Source of the DNA: Amycolatopsis sp. MtRt-6
Lineage (GTDB): Bacteria > Actinomycetota > Actinomycetes > Mycobacteriales > Pseudonocardiaceae
Reading direction: 5' to 3'
Assembly (NCBI RefSeq): GCF_017308975.1
Contig: NZ_JADWPD010000032.1
Span: 82,559-146,558, forward strand
Length of the DNA stretch: 64,000 bases
A program made the translations under genes and the position numbers. The notes beneath the pieces are model-generated. The model searched no databases. It was not told the origin of the DNA and worked only from the letters and a program-made list of their open reading frames with translations. Position 1 is the first letter of the stretch. Every line of letters starts with the position of its first letter. Positions 24,377 to 33,656 of this stretch are shown piece by piece.

Positions 24377-25225
24377 GTGAACCCGAACGCCACAGCCGAC
24401 GACCGCCCGGAGATCTACCGCGCACTCGCCCGGATGCGCGACGCGACCGGCCTGCCGCTCACCTTCGGCGGCGAGGTCGGCGCCGGGCGGCAGGTGAAGC
24501 TGAGCCAGATCGCGGGCCCGAACACCGGTGCGCTCCGCGGCGTCAGCCTCGAGTACGGGCGCGGGCTCGGCGGGAAGGCGGTGGCGCAGCGGCGCCCCGT
24601 CGTCGTCGACGACTACGTGCGCTCCCCCGGGATCAGCCACCACTACGACCACATCATCATCGCCGAGGGGCTGCGGGCGATGGTGGCCGTGCCGGTCGTG
24701 GTGACGCGGACCGTGCGCGGCGTGCTCTACGGCGCGCTGCGCAGCTCGATGCCACTGGGCGACCGCGTGGTCCAGTCCGTCGTGGAGGCCGCGCGGGAGC
24801 TCGAGCAGAGCCTCGCCGTGCGCGACGAGGTGACCCGGCGGCTGGCCTGGCTCGACCGCTACGACGCGACCGACTGCCACCGGCCACACTGGGAACTGGT
24901 CCGTGCCGCCTACGCCGAGCTCCGGATCCTCACCCAGGACGTCACCGACCCGGTCTTGCGCGGGCGCGTCGGCGCGGTCTGCGAAACGCTCGCCGCCGTC
25001 GCCGGCCGGCCGGCGCGGACCGGCACCGGCCCGGCGCTGTCGGCGCGGGAGCTCGACGTGCTCGCCTGCGCCGCCCTCGGCTGGACCAACCACCAGATCG
25101 CGGAGGATCTCGGGATCACCGCGGAAACGGTGAAGAGCTACCTGCGCAGCGCGATGCGCAAGCTCGTCGCCCGCAGCCGGATGGAAGCCGTGGTCACCGC
25201 CCGCCGCTTCGGTCTTCTCCCATGA
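24377..25225 (+). CDS. GAF-domain LuxR-type transcription regulator
   Basis: 282 residues from GTG with GAGGAGG five bases upstream. Residues about 20-155 form a GAF-like sensor (FGGEVGAGRQVKLSQIAGPN, LGGKAVAQRRPVVVDDYV, IIAEGLRAMVAVPVVVTRTV, RGVLYGALR). A helical linker follows, and the C-terminus has a LuxR helix-turn-helix (LSARELDVLACAALGWTNHQ, then TAETVKSYLRSAMRKL). This arrangement occurs in regulators of aromatic or lipid catabolism and secondary metabolism. It lies upstream of the TetR gene and may share control of the operon starting at 26044. Confidence 0.87.
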   Translation: MNPNATADDRPEIYRALARMRDATGLPLTFGGEVGAGRQVKLSQIAGPNTGALRGVSLEYGRGLGGKAVAQRRPVVVDDYVRSPGISHHYDHIIIAEGLRAMVAVPVVVTRTVRGVLYGALRSSMPLGDRVVQSVVEAARELEQSLAVRDEVTRRLAWLDRYDATDCHRPHWELVRAAYAELRILTQDVTDPVLRGRVGAVCETLAAVAGRPARTGTGPALSARELDVLACAALGWTNHQIAEDLGITAETVKSYLRSAMRKLVARSRMEAVVTARRFGLLP

Positions 25226-25226
25226 G

Positions 25227-25252
25227 GGTACTCGATGCGGTACGGTAGTACC
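25227..25252. promoter_or_regulatory. Operator candidate 1 of the TetR regulator
   Basis: GGTACT-N14-AGTACC, 26 bases, beginning just past the regulator stop at 25225 and ending 42 bases before the TetR start. An inner GGTAC-ggta-GTACC repeat lies within it. The same outer arms and spacing recur before the CocE gene at 25989-26014, indicating a shared regulator. Confidence 0.62.
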
Positions 25253-25294
25253 GCGCGCCGCTTCGAACCCGGGCGTGTGCGAGGCTACGGAACC

Positions 25295-25927
25295 ATGACC
25301 GCGAAGCCACCTTGGATGACGCCACCGGGAGCGCGCACGGCACGAAGCCGGCGCATGTCCGACGCCAAGCGCGAGGAGCTGATCCTGCGCCTGGAACGGC
25401 TTTTCCTGGACGAAGGCTTCGCCCGGCTGACCGTCGACGACCTGGCCAGCAGGCTGCAGTGCTCGAAGTCGACGCTGTACGCGGTGGCCGGCAGCAAGGA
25501 ACAGCTCGTCGTGGTGGCCGTCCGCCACTTCTTCCAGGAGGCGGCCGCCCGGGTCGAAGAGAAGGTCGGGCCGATCACCGACCCGCCGCAGCGCATTGCC
25601 GAATACCTCGCCGGCCTGGGTTCCGAGCTGCGGCGGATGTCGCCGGAGTGCTACGCGGACCTGCTCACCTTCGAAGCGACCGCCGAGCTCTACGCCCGCC
25701 ATTCGCTCGCCGCCGCGCACCGCGTCCGGGAGTCCATTCAGGACGGTGTCGCCTCCGGCGCGTTCCGGGCGGTCAACGCGGACTTCGTCGGCGCGGCGGT
25801 CAGCCTGCTCATCGACGGCATCCAGCACGGCGAGCTGCTCGACCGCTCGGGACTGTCGATGGCCGACGCGTACACCGAACTGGGGGCGCTGGTGCTCGCC
25901 GCGCTGACCAACCAGGGCGTTCAGTAA
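25295..25927 (+). CDS. TetR-family repressor of the CocE/ABC importer operon
   Basis: 210 residues. The helix-turn-helix reads EELILRLERLFLDEGFARLT, then VDDLASRLQCSKSTLYAVAG and SKEQL. The C-terminal part (EYLAGLGSELRRMSPECYAD, then LLTFEATAELYARHS) is a TetR ligand domain. The gene is flanked by two matching 26-base sites (GGTACT-N14-AGTACC), one before itself and one before the CocE hydrolase. I infer that it represses both and is released by a substrate of the importer. The ATG at MTAKPPW was chosen because the longer frame would overlap the first operator. Confidence 0.9.
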   Translation: MTAKPPWMTPPGARTARSRRMSDAKREELILRLERLFLDEGFARLTVDDLASRLQCSKSTLYAVAGSKEQLVVVAVRHFFQEAAARVEEKVGPITDPPQRIAEYLAGLGSELRRMSPECYADLLTFEATAELYARHSLAAAHRVRESIQDGVASGAFRAVNADFVGAAVSLLIDGIQHGELLDRSGLSMADAYTELGALVLAALTNQGVQ

Positions 25928-25988
25928 CCGTTCTCCTCTCCACGAGGGCTTGCGTCGTCGCGGCGTCTGTGTCTAACGTACGGAATCC

Positions 25989-26014
25989 GGTACTGAGGTA
26001 TTCGATCTAGTACC
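25989..26014. promoter_or_regulatory. Operator candidate 2 of the TetR regulator
   Basis: GGTACT-N14-AGTACC lies 30 bases before the CocE start codon and is identical in arms and spacing to the site before the TetR gene. A second internal GGTATT provides a near-perfect nested repeat. The position would block transcription of the operon. Confidence 0.65.
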
Positions 26015-26043
26015 CACTGATTCCGGCGAAAGCGGAGGCGGCG

Positions 26044-27918
26044 ATGCCTGCACGCACGGACACTGACCGGCGCCACGAAGTCGTGCTCCGGCGCGACGTC
26101 CGGATCCCCACGCCCGAGCCGGGAGTCACGCTTTCGGCCAACCTGTTCCTGCCCGACGGGCCGGGGCCGTTCCCGCTGCTGGTCACCGTCCTGCCGTACC
26201 GGCGGGACATCGCGGCGCTGAACGGCTCGCCTACCGAGCGCTGGTTCGCCGAGCGCGGCTACGCGTCGCTGCTGGTCGACCTGCTCGGCACCGGCTCCTC
26301 CGACGGGGTCCCGCGGCCGCCGTTCGACGCGAGTGAGGCCGACGACGCGCTCGACGCCATCCGCTGGGGCGCCGGCCAGTCCTGGTGCACCGGCGCGGTC
26401 GGCATGTGGGGCGGTTCCTACGGGGCCATCACGACCCTGCGCGCCGCCGCCCGGCGCCCGGACGCGCTCAAGGCGATCATCGCACTGGAAGGCCCGACCG
26501 ACCCCGGCCGCGAATTCGTCCACCCCGGCGGCGCGCGGGGCGCGTTCGCCCCGCTGGCGTCGTGGTCGGTGAGCACGCTGTTCAACCAGCTGCTGCCGCC
26601 GGTGGACGACTTCGCCGACCCGAACGAGCAGGCCCGCTGGCACCGGCGCCTGACGTTCGCGCCGTACGTGCTGGACCTGTTCCGCAACGGCCCCGGCTCC
26701 CCCGTGTGGCCCCGGCGGCGGATCGACGTCCCGGCCGTCGAAGTCCCCGCGCTGTGCGTCGCGGGCTGGCGGGACCTGTTCGTCGACGGGGCGATCCGCG
26801 CGTACGAAGAACTGCGCGGTACCAAGGCGTTGCTCGCCGGGCCGTGGATGCACGTCATGCCGCAGGAGTGCCCGGTCACGCCGATCGACTTCCTCGAGAT
26901 CGCCCGGTCCTGGTGGGACCGGTGGCTGCTCGGCGTGGACGACGGCGACGACGTCCCCGACGTGCGCGTCTACGTCCAGGGTGAACGGCCGCGCTGGCTC
27001 GCCTTCGATTCCTGGCCGCCGGAAGGCGGCGTCCGGACCGAGGACCTCACCGGCTGGCAGCGGTCCGCGCCGCCGGCCGCGGACCCCGCCACCGGCCTGC
27101 AGTCCGGGTTGTGGGCGACCCCCGCCGGGCAGTTCGGGCTGCCGCTGGACCAGCACGGCGACGACAGCCGCAGCCTCGGCTACACCTCGCCGCCGCTGCC
27201 CCGGCCGCGGCTGATCGCCGGACGGCCGTCGGTGACGCTGACCCGGCCGTGGCCGCGGGTGTCGGTGAAGCTCACCGACGTCGACCCGGCCGGGCGGTCG
27301 GTGCTGATCTGCGCCGGAATCGCCTGCGACAGCGAGGAAGAGCTCACCGTGCCGCTGACCCCGACCGCCTACGAAGTCGCCGCGGGACACCGGCTCCGCG
27401 TCGTCGTCGCCCCCGGCGACTTCCCCCGGGTCTGGCCACAGGAGCCGCCCGGGGGCTGGCCGGTGGCGCGGACGCTCACCCTCCCGTACGCCGACCCGGC
27501 GCGCGGACACGCCTGCGCCATCCCGGAACCGGCCGAGCCCGCGCTCGCCGGCCTCGAAGAGCAGCTCGACGACGACCCCGGCGGGCCCGGCGAGCAGGCC
27601 GCGTCCTGGGAGGTCACCGAAGACCTCCTGCACGACACGGTTTCGCTGCGCCTGGCCGGCCGCCACCGGATCCGCCCGGAGGACGTGCCCGGCGGGCGGC
27701 ACACCCTGGCCGTCGACCAGGAGCTCACCGCCACCGCGCACCGGCTCGACCCGGCCGCGTCCACCGTCACCGGCCACATCACCGGCACCGTCGACACCGC
27801 GACCGGCGCCCACATCACCGTCGACGTCACGGTCACCGCGACCGCGAACACCCTCGACGCCTACGGAAAAGTTGCCCAGGACGGTGTTTTCCTGCTCGAC
27901 CGGCACTGGCGCGGCTGA
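26044..27918 (+). CDS. CocE/NonD-family serine hydrolase 1
   Basis: 624 residues, the usual length for CocE-type esterase/acylase/X-prolyl peptidase relatives. The alpha/beta-hydrolase domain has LVTVLPYRR, ERGYASLLVDLLGTGSSDG and nucleophile Ser125 in MWGGSYG. Histidine of GPWMHVMPQE probably completes the triad. The C-terminal jelly-roll domain contains RPRLIAGRPSVTLTRPWPRV and GHRLRVVVAPGDFPRVWPQE. There is no signal peptide, so it acts in the cytoplasm on esters or amides. As first gene of a TetR-controlled operon with a peptide importer and a beta-glucosidase, it probably processes an imported compound. A second family member (661 residues) lies at 36961-38946. Confidence 0.92.
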   Translation: MPARTDTDRRHEVVLRRDVRIPTPEPGVTLSANLFLPDGPGPFPLLVTVLPYRRDIAALNGSPTERWFAERGYASLLVDLLGTGSSDGVPRPPFDASEADDALDAIRWGAGQSWCTGAVGMWGGSYGAITTLRAAARRPDALKAIIALEGPTDPGREFVHPGGARGAFAPLASWSVSTLFNQLLPPVDDFADPNEQARWHRRLTFAPYVLDLFRNGPGSPVWPRRRIDVPAVEVPALCVAGWRDLFVDGAIRAYEELRGTKALLAGPWMHVMPQECPVTPIDFLEIARSWWDRWLLGVDDGDDVPDVRVYVQGERPRWLAFDSWPPEGGVRTEDLTGWQRSAPPAADPATGLQSGLWATPAGQFGLPLDQHGDDSRSLGYTSPPLPRPRLIAGRPSVTLTRPWPRVSVKLTDVDPAGRSVLICAGIACDSEEELTVPLTPTAYEVAAGHRLRVVVAPGDFPRVWPQEPPGGWPVARTLTLPYADPARGHACAIPEPAEPALAGLEEQLDDDPGGPGEQAASWEVTEDLLHDTVSLRLAGRHRIRPEDVPGGRHTLAVDQELTATAHRLDPAASTVTGHITGTVDTATGAHITVDVTVTATANTLDAYGKVAQDGVFLLDRHWRG

Positions 27919-27947
27919 ACCGCCCCGGCCCCAGCGAAAGGTCTCCC

Positions 27948-29495
27948 ATGTCCTCCCCAGCCGTCCTTTCCCGCCGCGACTTCACCGTCGGCGGCCTGCT
28001 GTTCGCCGCCGGTCTGGCCGCCGCCGCGTGCGGCGGGCCGTCCGGCGCCCCGGCCGCGGACCGCACGCTGCGCATCGGCCAGTACTGGCCACCGACCAGC
28101 CTCGACCCGGCGAAAGCGGGCGGGGAGTCGCAGTTCTTCCTGCAACCCGCCTACGACCCGCTCATCTACCGGGCGGCCGACGGCAGCTACCAGCCGCGGC
28201 TCGCCACGGCGTGGCGCTACCTGGGCACCGGCAACACCGCCTTCGAAATCACCCTGCGCGAGGGCGTGACCTTCAGCGACGGCAGCCCGCTGACCGCCGA
28301 AGGGCTCAAGGCGAGCATCGAGCACTTCCGCCGGGCCGCGGGGCAGGCGGCCGCCTTCCTCGCCCCGATCGCGACGATGACCGTCCAGGGACCACTCGTG
28401 CTGCGGCTGACGCTGAACCAGCCGCACCCGCTGCTGCCGTCGCTGTTCACCCAGGACTTCCTCGCCGGCGACGTGATCAGCCCGGCCGGGACGGCCTCCC
28501 CGGCCGGGCTCGCGACCGGCACCGCGGGCGCCGGGCCCTACGTCCTGCTGCCCGGCGAGACCGTCACCGGAGACCACTACACCTACGGCCCCAACCCGAG
28601 GTACTGGAACGCGGCCGGCCGGTTCTACGACAAGATCACCGTCAAGGTGCTGCCCAACGAGAACACCGCCCTCGCCGCGCTCAAGACGGGCCAGGTCGAC
28701 GTCGTCGCCGGCAGCTACGCCATCGCCGGCGGCGCGAAGGCCGCGGGGTTCGAGATCGCGTCCAGCCCGGCGATCGTGATGGGCCTGCAGCTCAACGACC
28801 GGGAGGGCACCCTGTGTCCGCCACTGGCCGACGTGCGGGTGCGGCAGGCGCTGAACTTCGCCGTCGACCGGGCCAAGATCACCGGCGCCCTGCTCGGCGA
28901 GTACGGCATCCCCGTCGACCAGCCCTCGGCGCCCGGTGAGGACGGCTACCTCGAACAACCCTTCTACACCCACGATCCCGGCAAGGCGCGGCAGCTGCTG
29001 ACCGCGGCCGGGCACGCCGGCGGGTTCGCGCTGCCGGTGGTCATCCCGTCGACCCCCGCCTTCCCCGGCGACCTGGCCCAGGCGATCGCGTCGGACCTGC
29101 AGCAGGTCGGCGTCACCCTGCGGATCACGGCCAAGGACCCCGCGTCCGCCAACACCGAGCTCACCCGGTTCCCCGCCTCCAGCATGGGCTGGGGTGTGCT
29201 GCCCGCGTACTTCATGGGCCGCGGGCTCTGGCTGAAGGACGCGATCGGGATGAACCCGTTCCGCAGCAGCGATCCCGAGCTGGAAAGCCTCGACCGGCGC
29301 GCCGCCGCGGCCGACGACGCCGCCCGCCCCGCGCTCGACCGGCAGATCATCCGGCGCGTCGTCGAACTGGGCTGGTTCCTGCCGGTGTGCCTGAGCCCGG
29401 GCCTGCTGTTCTACCGCGACACCGTGGGCGTGGACCCGGTGCCCGGGCAGCCGTTCCCGAGCGTCGCCTCCTGGCACCCGGCGGGCCGGGGATGA
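27948..29495 (+). CDS. Peptide/opine-type ABC transporter substrate-binding lipoprotein (family 5)
   Basis: 515 residues. SRRDFTVGGLLFAAGLAAAA plus Cys is a lipobox preceded by an RR motif, so Tat export is possible. SBP family 5 features are LRIGQYWPPTSLDPAKAGGE, TFSDGSPLTAEGLKASIEHF and VRQALNFAVDRAKI. It captures the ligand outside the membrane and delivers it to the DppBC-type permeases downstream. The family binds oligopeptides, opines, nickel or glycosylated compounds, so the ligand is open. Its stop overlaps the GH1 start. Confidence 0.92.
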   Translation: MSSPAVLSRRDFTVGGLLFAAGLAAAACGGPSGAPAADRTLRIGQYWPPTSLDPAKAGGESQFFLQPAYDPLIYRAADGSYQPRLATAWRYLGTGNTAFEITLREGVTFSDGSPLTAEGLKASIEHFRRAAGQAAAFLAPIATMTVQGPLVLRLTLNQPHPLLPSLFTQDFLAGDVISPAGTASPAGLATGTAGAGPYVLLPGETVTGDHYTYGPNPRYWNAAGRFYDKITVKVLPNENTALAALKTGQVDVVAGSYAIAGGAKAAGFEIASSPAIVMGLQLNDREGTLCPPLADVRVRQALNFAVDRAKITGALLGEYGIPVDQPSAPGEDGYLEQPFYTHDPGKARQLLTAAGHAGGFALPVVIPSTPAFPGDLAQAIASDLQQVGVTLRITAKDPASANTELTRFPASSMGWGVLPAYFMGRGLWLKDAIGMNPFRSSDPELESLDRRAAAADDAARPALDRQIIRRVVELGWFLPVCLSPGLLFYRDTVGVDPVPGQPFPSVASWHPAGRG

Positions 29496-30844
29496 CCGAC
29501 CCGGACCTGCTGTTCCCACCGGGGTTCCGGTGGGGCGTCGCCACGGCCGCGTTCCAGATCGAAGGCGCCTGGAACGCCGACGGCAAGGGACCGTCCAGCT
29601 GGGACACCCGTGCCCACCGCCCGGGCGGGCTGGCCGGGGGTGCCACCGGCGACGTCGCCTGCGACCACTACCACCGGCTGGGCGAGGACCTCGACCTGAT
29701 GGCCGGGCTCGGCATCGGCAGCTACCGGTTCTCCGTGTCCTGGCCGCGGGTCCAGCCCACCGGGCGTGGCCGCTGGAACGGCCGCGGGCTGGCCTTCTAC
29801 GACCGGCTGCTCGACGGCCTGCTGGCGCGGAACATCGAGCCGCTGCTCACGGTCTACCACTGGGACCACCCGCAGCCGGTCGAGGACGCCGGCGGGTGGG
29901 CCGTCCGCGACACCGCGGCCCGGTTCGCCGACTACGCCGAAGGACTCGCGGTCCGCTTCGGCGACCGCGTCCGGCGCTGGCTCACGCTCAACGAGCCGCT
30001 TTCGGTGATGCACGCGGAGATGAGCGGCCCGCCCCGGCCGTCGCGGCGGGACCACGGCCTGCGGGTCGCCCACCACCAGCTGCTCGCCCACGGCCTCGCC
30101 GTCCCCCGGCTGCGGGCCCACGTGCCCGGGGCCCAGGTCGGGATCAGCCTCAACCTGGCCGGCGTGACTCCGGCGTCCGACCGGCCCCAGGACCTGACCG
30201 CCGCCGCGCGTGCGGAGGTCTACGAGGACCGGCTGTTCCTGGATCCCCTGCTGCGCGGGGATTACCCGCACCTCGACGGCACGCCGGTGATCGAGGCCGG
30301 CGACGCCGACCGCCGGCTCATCGCGGCCCCGCTCGATTTCGTCGGCGTCAACTGGTACGCGCCGGCCCGGATCGCCGCGTCGGCGGCCGGCGTGTTCGGC
30401 TACACCCGGGTGCCGGTCCCGGGCGCGGACACGAACCTGCTCGGCTGGCCGGTGGTGCCGGAGGACTTCGGCGGGCTCCTGACCTGGCTGCGGGAGAACT
30501 ACCCGGACCTGCCCCCGCTCGAGATCACCGAGAACGGCTACGCGGGCGTCGACGAGCCCGACGCCACCGGCTCGGTGCAGGACCTGCGGCGCATCTCCTA
30601 CCTGCGCACCTGCCTGCGCCAGGTCCGCGCCGCCCTCGACGCGGGCTCGGACATCCGCGGCTACCACGTCTGGTCGCTGCTGGACAACCTCGAGTGGGAC
30701 CACGGCTACCGCCCGCGCTTCGGGCTCGTGCACGTCGACTACGCGACGCTCGCCCGCACGCCGAAGGCGTCCTACCGGTGGTACCGGCAACTCGTCACCA
30801 CCCAGTGCCACGACGGGAAGGACGGGCCGCCGTGCTCCGGTTGA
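29492..30844 (+). CDS. GH1 family beta-glucosidase
   Basis: 450 residues, a normal GH1 length. The fold starts FRWGVATAAFQIEGAWNADG. Acid/base Glu168 is in LTLNEP and nucleophile Glu348 in LEITENGY. Sugar-binding Gln22 and Trp residues (WSLLDNLEW) are present. There is no signal peptide, so it hydrolyses beta-glycosides after import. The gene lies between the binding protein and permease genes, with overlaps on both sides, so the importer most likely carries a beta-glycosylated compound. In macrolide producers an enzyme of this family removes a protective glucose; whether this one acts on a drug or a plant glycoside is unknown. Confidence 0.94.
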   Translation: MTDPDLLFPPGFRWGVATAAFQIEGAWNADGKGPSSWDTRAHRPGGLAGGATGDVACDHYHRLGEDLDLMAGLGIGSYRFSVSWPRVQPTGRGRWNGRGLAFYDRLLDGLLARNIEPLLTVYHWDHPQPVEDAGGWAVRDTAARFADYAEGLAVRFGDRVRRWLTLNEPLSVMHAEMSGPPRPSRRDHGLRVAHHQLLAHGLAVPRLRAHVPGAQVGISLNLAGVTPASDRPQDLTAAARAEVYEDRLFLDPLLRGDYPHLDGTPVIEAGDADRRLIAAPLDFVGVNWYAPARIAASAAGVFGYTRVPVPGADTNLLGWPVVPEDFGGLLTWLRENYPDLPPLEITENGYAGVDEPDATGSVQDLRRISYLRTCLRQVRAALDAGSDIRGYHVWSLLDNLEWDHGYRPRFGLVHVDYATLARTPKASYRWYRQLVTTQCHDGKDGPPCSG

Positions 30845-31773
30845 TCGCGCACCGCCTCGCCGTGTCGGTGGCGCTCGTGTTCGTCGTCTCGCTGGCGGCC
30901 TTCCTGCTGCAGTCCGCCGCCCCCGGCGACCTCGCCCGCGCCATCCTCGGGCAGAACTACAGCGTCCAGGCCCACGAGCAGCTGCGCCACCAGCTCGGCC
31001 TCGACCAGCCCCTGCTGACGCAGTACGGGCAGTGGCTGCGGGACGCGCTGCGGGGCGACCTCGGCACGTCGCCGATCAGCGGGCTTTCGGTCGCGGACGA
31101 GATCACCGGCCGGCTGCCGGTCACGCTGTCGCTGATCGGCTGCGCCACGGTGGTGACCGCGTTCGTCGGGGTCGCGCTCGGCGTGGTCAGCGCCGTCCAC
31201 GGCGGCCGGATCGGCCGGGTCGTCGACGTCCTTTCGCTGATCGGCTACGCCTTGCCCAGCTTCTGGTTCGCGCTCACGATGGTGACGCTCTTCGCCGTCA
31301 CCGTCCAGCTGCTGCCCGCCACCGGGTACGTGGCACTGGGCGCGTCGCCCGCGGGGTGGGCGCGCAGCCTGGTGCTGCCGGTCGCGACGCTGGCGCTGCC
31401 CGGGATCGCCGTGTTCGCCAAGCAGACCCGGGACGCGATGCTGGCGGCGCTGTCCCGCGACTACGTGACGGCGCTGCGGGCCCACGGCGTCCCCGAGACG
31501 TCGGTGGTGCTGCGCCACGCGCTGCGCAACGCGGCGATCCCGGTGGTCACCCTGGTGGGGCTGACGTTCATCGGGCTGCTGAGCGGCACGGTGTTCGTCG
31601 AGTCGGTCTTCGCCATGCCCGGTCTGGGCGGGCTCGCCGTCCAGGCCACCTCCCTGCACGACATCCGGATGATCCAAGGCGTGGTGGTGGTGTTCACGGT
31701 GATCGTCGTCGTGGTCAACCTCGTGGTGGACCTGGCCTACGGCTGGCTCAACCCGAAGGCGCGGGTCCGGTGA
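30832..31773 (+). CDS. DppB-type ABC transporter permease
   Basis: 313 residues from a GTG inside the end of the GH1 gene (13-base overlap). Six helices; the N-terminus LRLIAHRLAVSVALVFVVSL, the periplasmic loop with LGQNYSVQAHEQLRHQLGLD, and the EAA-like loop DYVTALRAHGVPETSVVLRH identify DppB/OppB. It forms the membrane channel with the permease half of the next protein. Confidence 0.92.
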   Translation: MLRLIAHRLAVSVALVFVVSLAAFLLQSAAPGDLARAILGQNYSVQAHEQLRHQLGLDQPLLTQYGQWLRDALRGDLGTSPISGLSVADEITGRLPVTLSLIGCATVVTAFVGVALGVVSAVHGGRIGRVVDVLSLIGYALPSFWFALTMVTLFAVTVQLLPATGYVALGASPAGWARSLVLPVATLALPGIAVFAKQTRDAMLAALSRDYVTALRAHGVPETSVVLRHALRNAAIPVVTLVGLTFIGLLSGTVFVESVFAMPGLGGLAVQATSLHDIRMIQGVVVVFTVIVVVVNLVVDLAYGWLNPKARVR

Positions 31774-33656
31774 CCGCCGGCATCGAGGAGTTCGTCGCCC
31801 GGCGCGTCCACCCCGGGCGACGGTGGCTCGCCGCGTTCCGCCGCCCGCTCGCGTGGGCGCCACTCGGGTACCTCGTCGTGCTGGTCGCCGGCTCGGTGCT
31901 CGCGCCGGTCCTCGCGCCCTACAGCCCGGTCGCGACGGACCTGGACCGGGTGCTCGCCGGGCCCGGTCCCGCGCACCCGCTCGGCACCGACGCGCTCGGC
32001 CGGGACGTGCTGACCCGGCTGATGTACGGCGGGCAGATCAGCCTGCTGCACGCGGCGATCGTCGTCGCCACCGTGCTCGCGGTGGGCGTCACCAGCGGCG
32101 TCGTCGCCGGCTACCTCGACGGCTGGTTCGACCGGGTGTTCACCTGGGTCGTCGACGTGCTGCTGGCGATCCCGGTCCTGATGACGCTGCTGGTGGTGCT
32201 GGCCGTGGTGGGCGAGCACCAGACGATCGTGATGATCGCGCTCGGCGTGCTCGTTTCGCCGGGCCTCGCGCGGGTGGTCCGCGGCGCCACCTTGGCGGTG
32301 CGCAAGGAGCTCTACGTCGCCGCCGCGCGGGTGTGCGGGCTGCCGCACCGCCGGATCGTGGCGGCGCACGTCCTGCCGCGGATCGCCGGCCCGGTCATCG
32401 TCCAGGTGTCGCTGCTGGCCGGCGGCGCGCTGCTCATCGACGCCGGGCTCAGCTACCTCGGGTTCGGCGCCCAGCCCCCGGACCCGACGTGGGGCGACAT
32501 GATCGCGCAGGCCGCCGCGGTGATCGACCGGCAGCCGTGGCTGCTGGTCCCGCCGGGAGTCGTGCTCGGCCTGGCGATCCTGGCGTTCGGCCTGCTCGGC
32601 GACGTCGTCCGGGACGCGACCGCCGGTCACACCGAAGCGCCGCACGAGGCGGTCACGCGGTCGCTGACCCCGTGCGACGAGCCTGCCACGGCGCTGCTTT
32701 CCCTGCGGGACGTCGAGATCACCTTGCCCGGCGGGCGGATCGTGGTGGAGGACCTGAGCCTGGACATCGGCCACGGCGAGACGGTCGCGCTGGTCGGCGA
32801 GTCCGGCTGCGGCAAGTCGGTCACCGGACGCGCCCTGCTCGACCTGCTCCCGGCGGGCGGCGCGGTCACCGCCGGGAGCTTCCGCTTCGACGGCGTGGAT
32901 CTGGCTCCGGCCGGGCCGCGCGCCCTGCGCGGCACGCGGATCGCGCTGATCTCGCAGGACCCGGTGGCGGCGCTCGACCCGGTGTTCACCGTGGCGAACC
33001 AGCTCGGCGAGCTGGTCCGGCTGCGCCACGGCGGATCGCGGGCGGCGGTGCGCGAGCGCACCCTGGGCCTGCTGCACGACGTGAACCTGCCGCCGTCGGT
33101 CGCCCACCGCTACCCGCACGAGCTGTCCGGCGGCATGGCCCAGCGCGTCGCGATCGCGATGGCGCTGGCCGGGGAGCCGAGCCTGCTCGTCGCCGACGAG
33201 CCGACGACCGCGCTGGACGCCGCGATCCAGGCGGAAGTGCTGGGCCTGCTCGGCCGGCTGCGGGCCGAGCGGGGGATGGCGATCCTGCTCATCACGCACG
33301 ACTGGTCGGTGGTTTCTTCGTTCTGCCAACGGGCCTACGTGATGTACGCCGGCCACATCGTGGAGTCCGGCCCGGTCGAGGACCTGCTGACGCGGCCGCG
33401 GCACCCGTACACCGAGGGCCTGCTCGGCGCGATGCCGAGCCGGGCGCGGCCGGGCACGCGGCTGACGGCGATCCCCGGGACGGTGCCGGACCCGGCGCAC
33501 TGGCCGCGAGGCTGTCACTTCGCCCCGCGCTGCACCCTCGCGACGGCGGACTGCACGGCCGCGCCGGTCCCGGTCGCCGAACCCGCCGCCGGGCACCGCA
33601 CCCGGTGCCTCCACCACGCGAAGCTGTCACCAGGAGGGGAACGTGCCTCTGCTTGA
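31770..33656 (+). CDS. Fused DppC-type permease and DppD-type ATPase
   Basis: 628 residues joining two proteins. Residues about 1-285 are a DppC permease (NPLGTDALGRDVLTRL-type motif here as HPLGTDALGRDVLTRLMYGG, EAA loop ELYVAAARVCGLPHRRIVAA). Residues about 310-628 are an ATPase with Walker A GESGCGKS, signature ELSGGMAQR, Walker B LLVADEPTTALD and the oligopeptide-transporter C-terminal region (RHPYTEGLLGAMP, then GCHFAPRC and C-rich tail). Fused permease/ATPase subunits are known in actinobacteria. It starts at a GTG overlapping the DppB stop. Confidence 0.93.
   Translation: MTAGIEEFVARRVHPGRRWLAAFRRPLAWAPLGYLVVLVAGSVLAPVLAPYSPVATDLDRVLAGPGPAHPLGTDALGRDVLTRLMYGGQISLLHAAIVVATVLAVGVTSGVVAGYLDGWFDRVFTWVVDVLLAIPVLMTLLVVLAVVGEHQTIVMIALGVLVSPGLARVVRGATLAVRKELYVAAARVCGLPHRRIVAAHVLPRIAGPVIVQVSLLAGGALLIDAGLSYLGFGAQPPDPTWGDMIAQAAAVIDRQPWLLVPPGVVLGLAILAFGLLGDVVRDATAGHTEAPHEAVTRSLTPCDEPATALLSLRDVEITLPGGRIVVEDLSLDIGHGETVALVGESGCGKSVTGRALLDLLPAGGAVTAGSFRFDGVDLAPAGPRALRGTRIALISQDPVAALDPVFTVANQLGELVRLRHGGSRAAVRERTLGLLHDVNLPPSVAHRYPHELSGGMAQRVAIAMALAGEPSLLVADEPTTALDAAIQAEVLGLLGRLRAERGMAILLITHDWSVVSSFCQRAYVMYAGHIVESGPVEDLLTRPRHPYTEGLLGAMPSRARPGTRLTAIPGTVPDPAHWPRGCHFAPRCTLATADCTAAPVPVAEPAAGHRTRCLHHAKLSPGGERASA

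Noticed and set aside
30832..30844. Frameshift between the GH1 gene and the permease
   Set aside because: The 13-base overlap has a proper GTG start for the permease and a complete GH1 C-terminus, so it is an ordinary gene overlap.
31770..33656. Missed stop codon between permease and ATPase
   Set aside because: The join is in frame with a linker of normal composition and both domains complete; fused permease/ATPase subunits of this transporter type are known.
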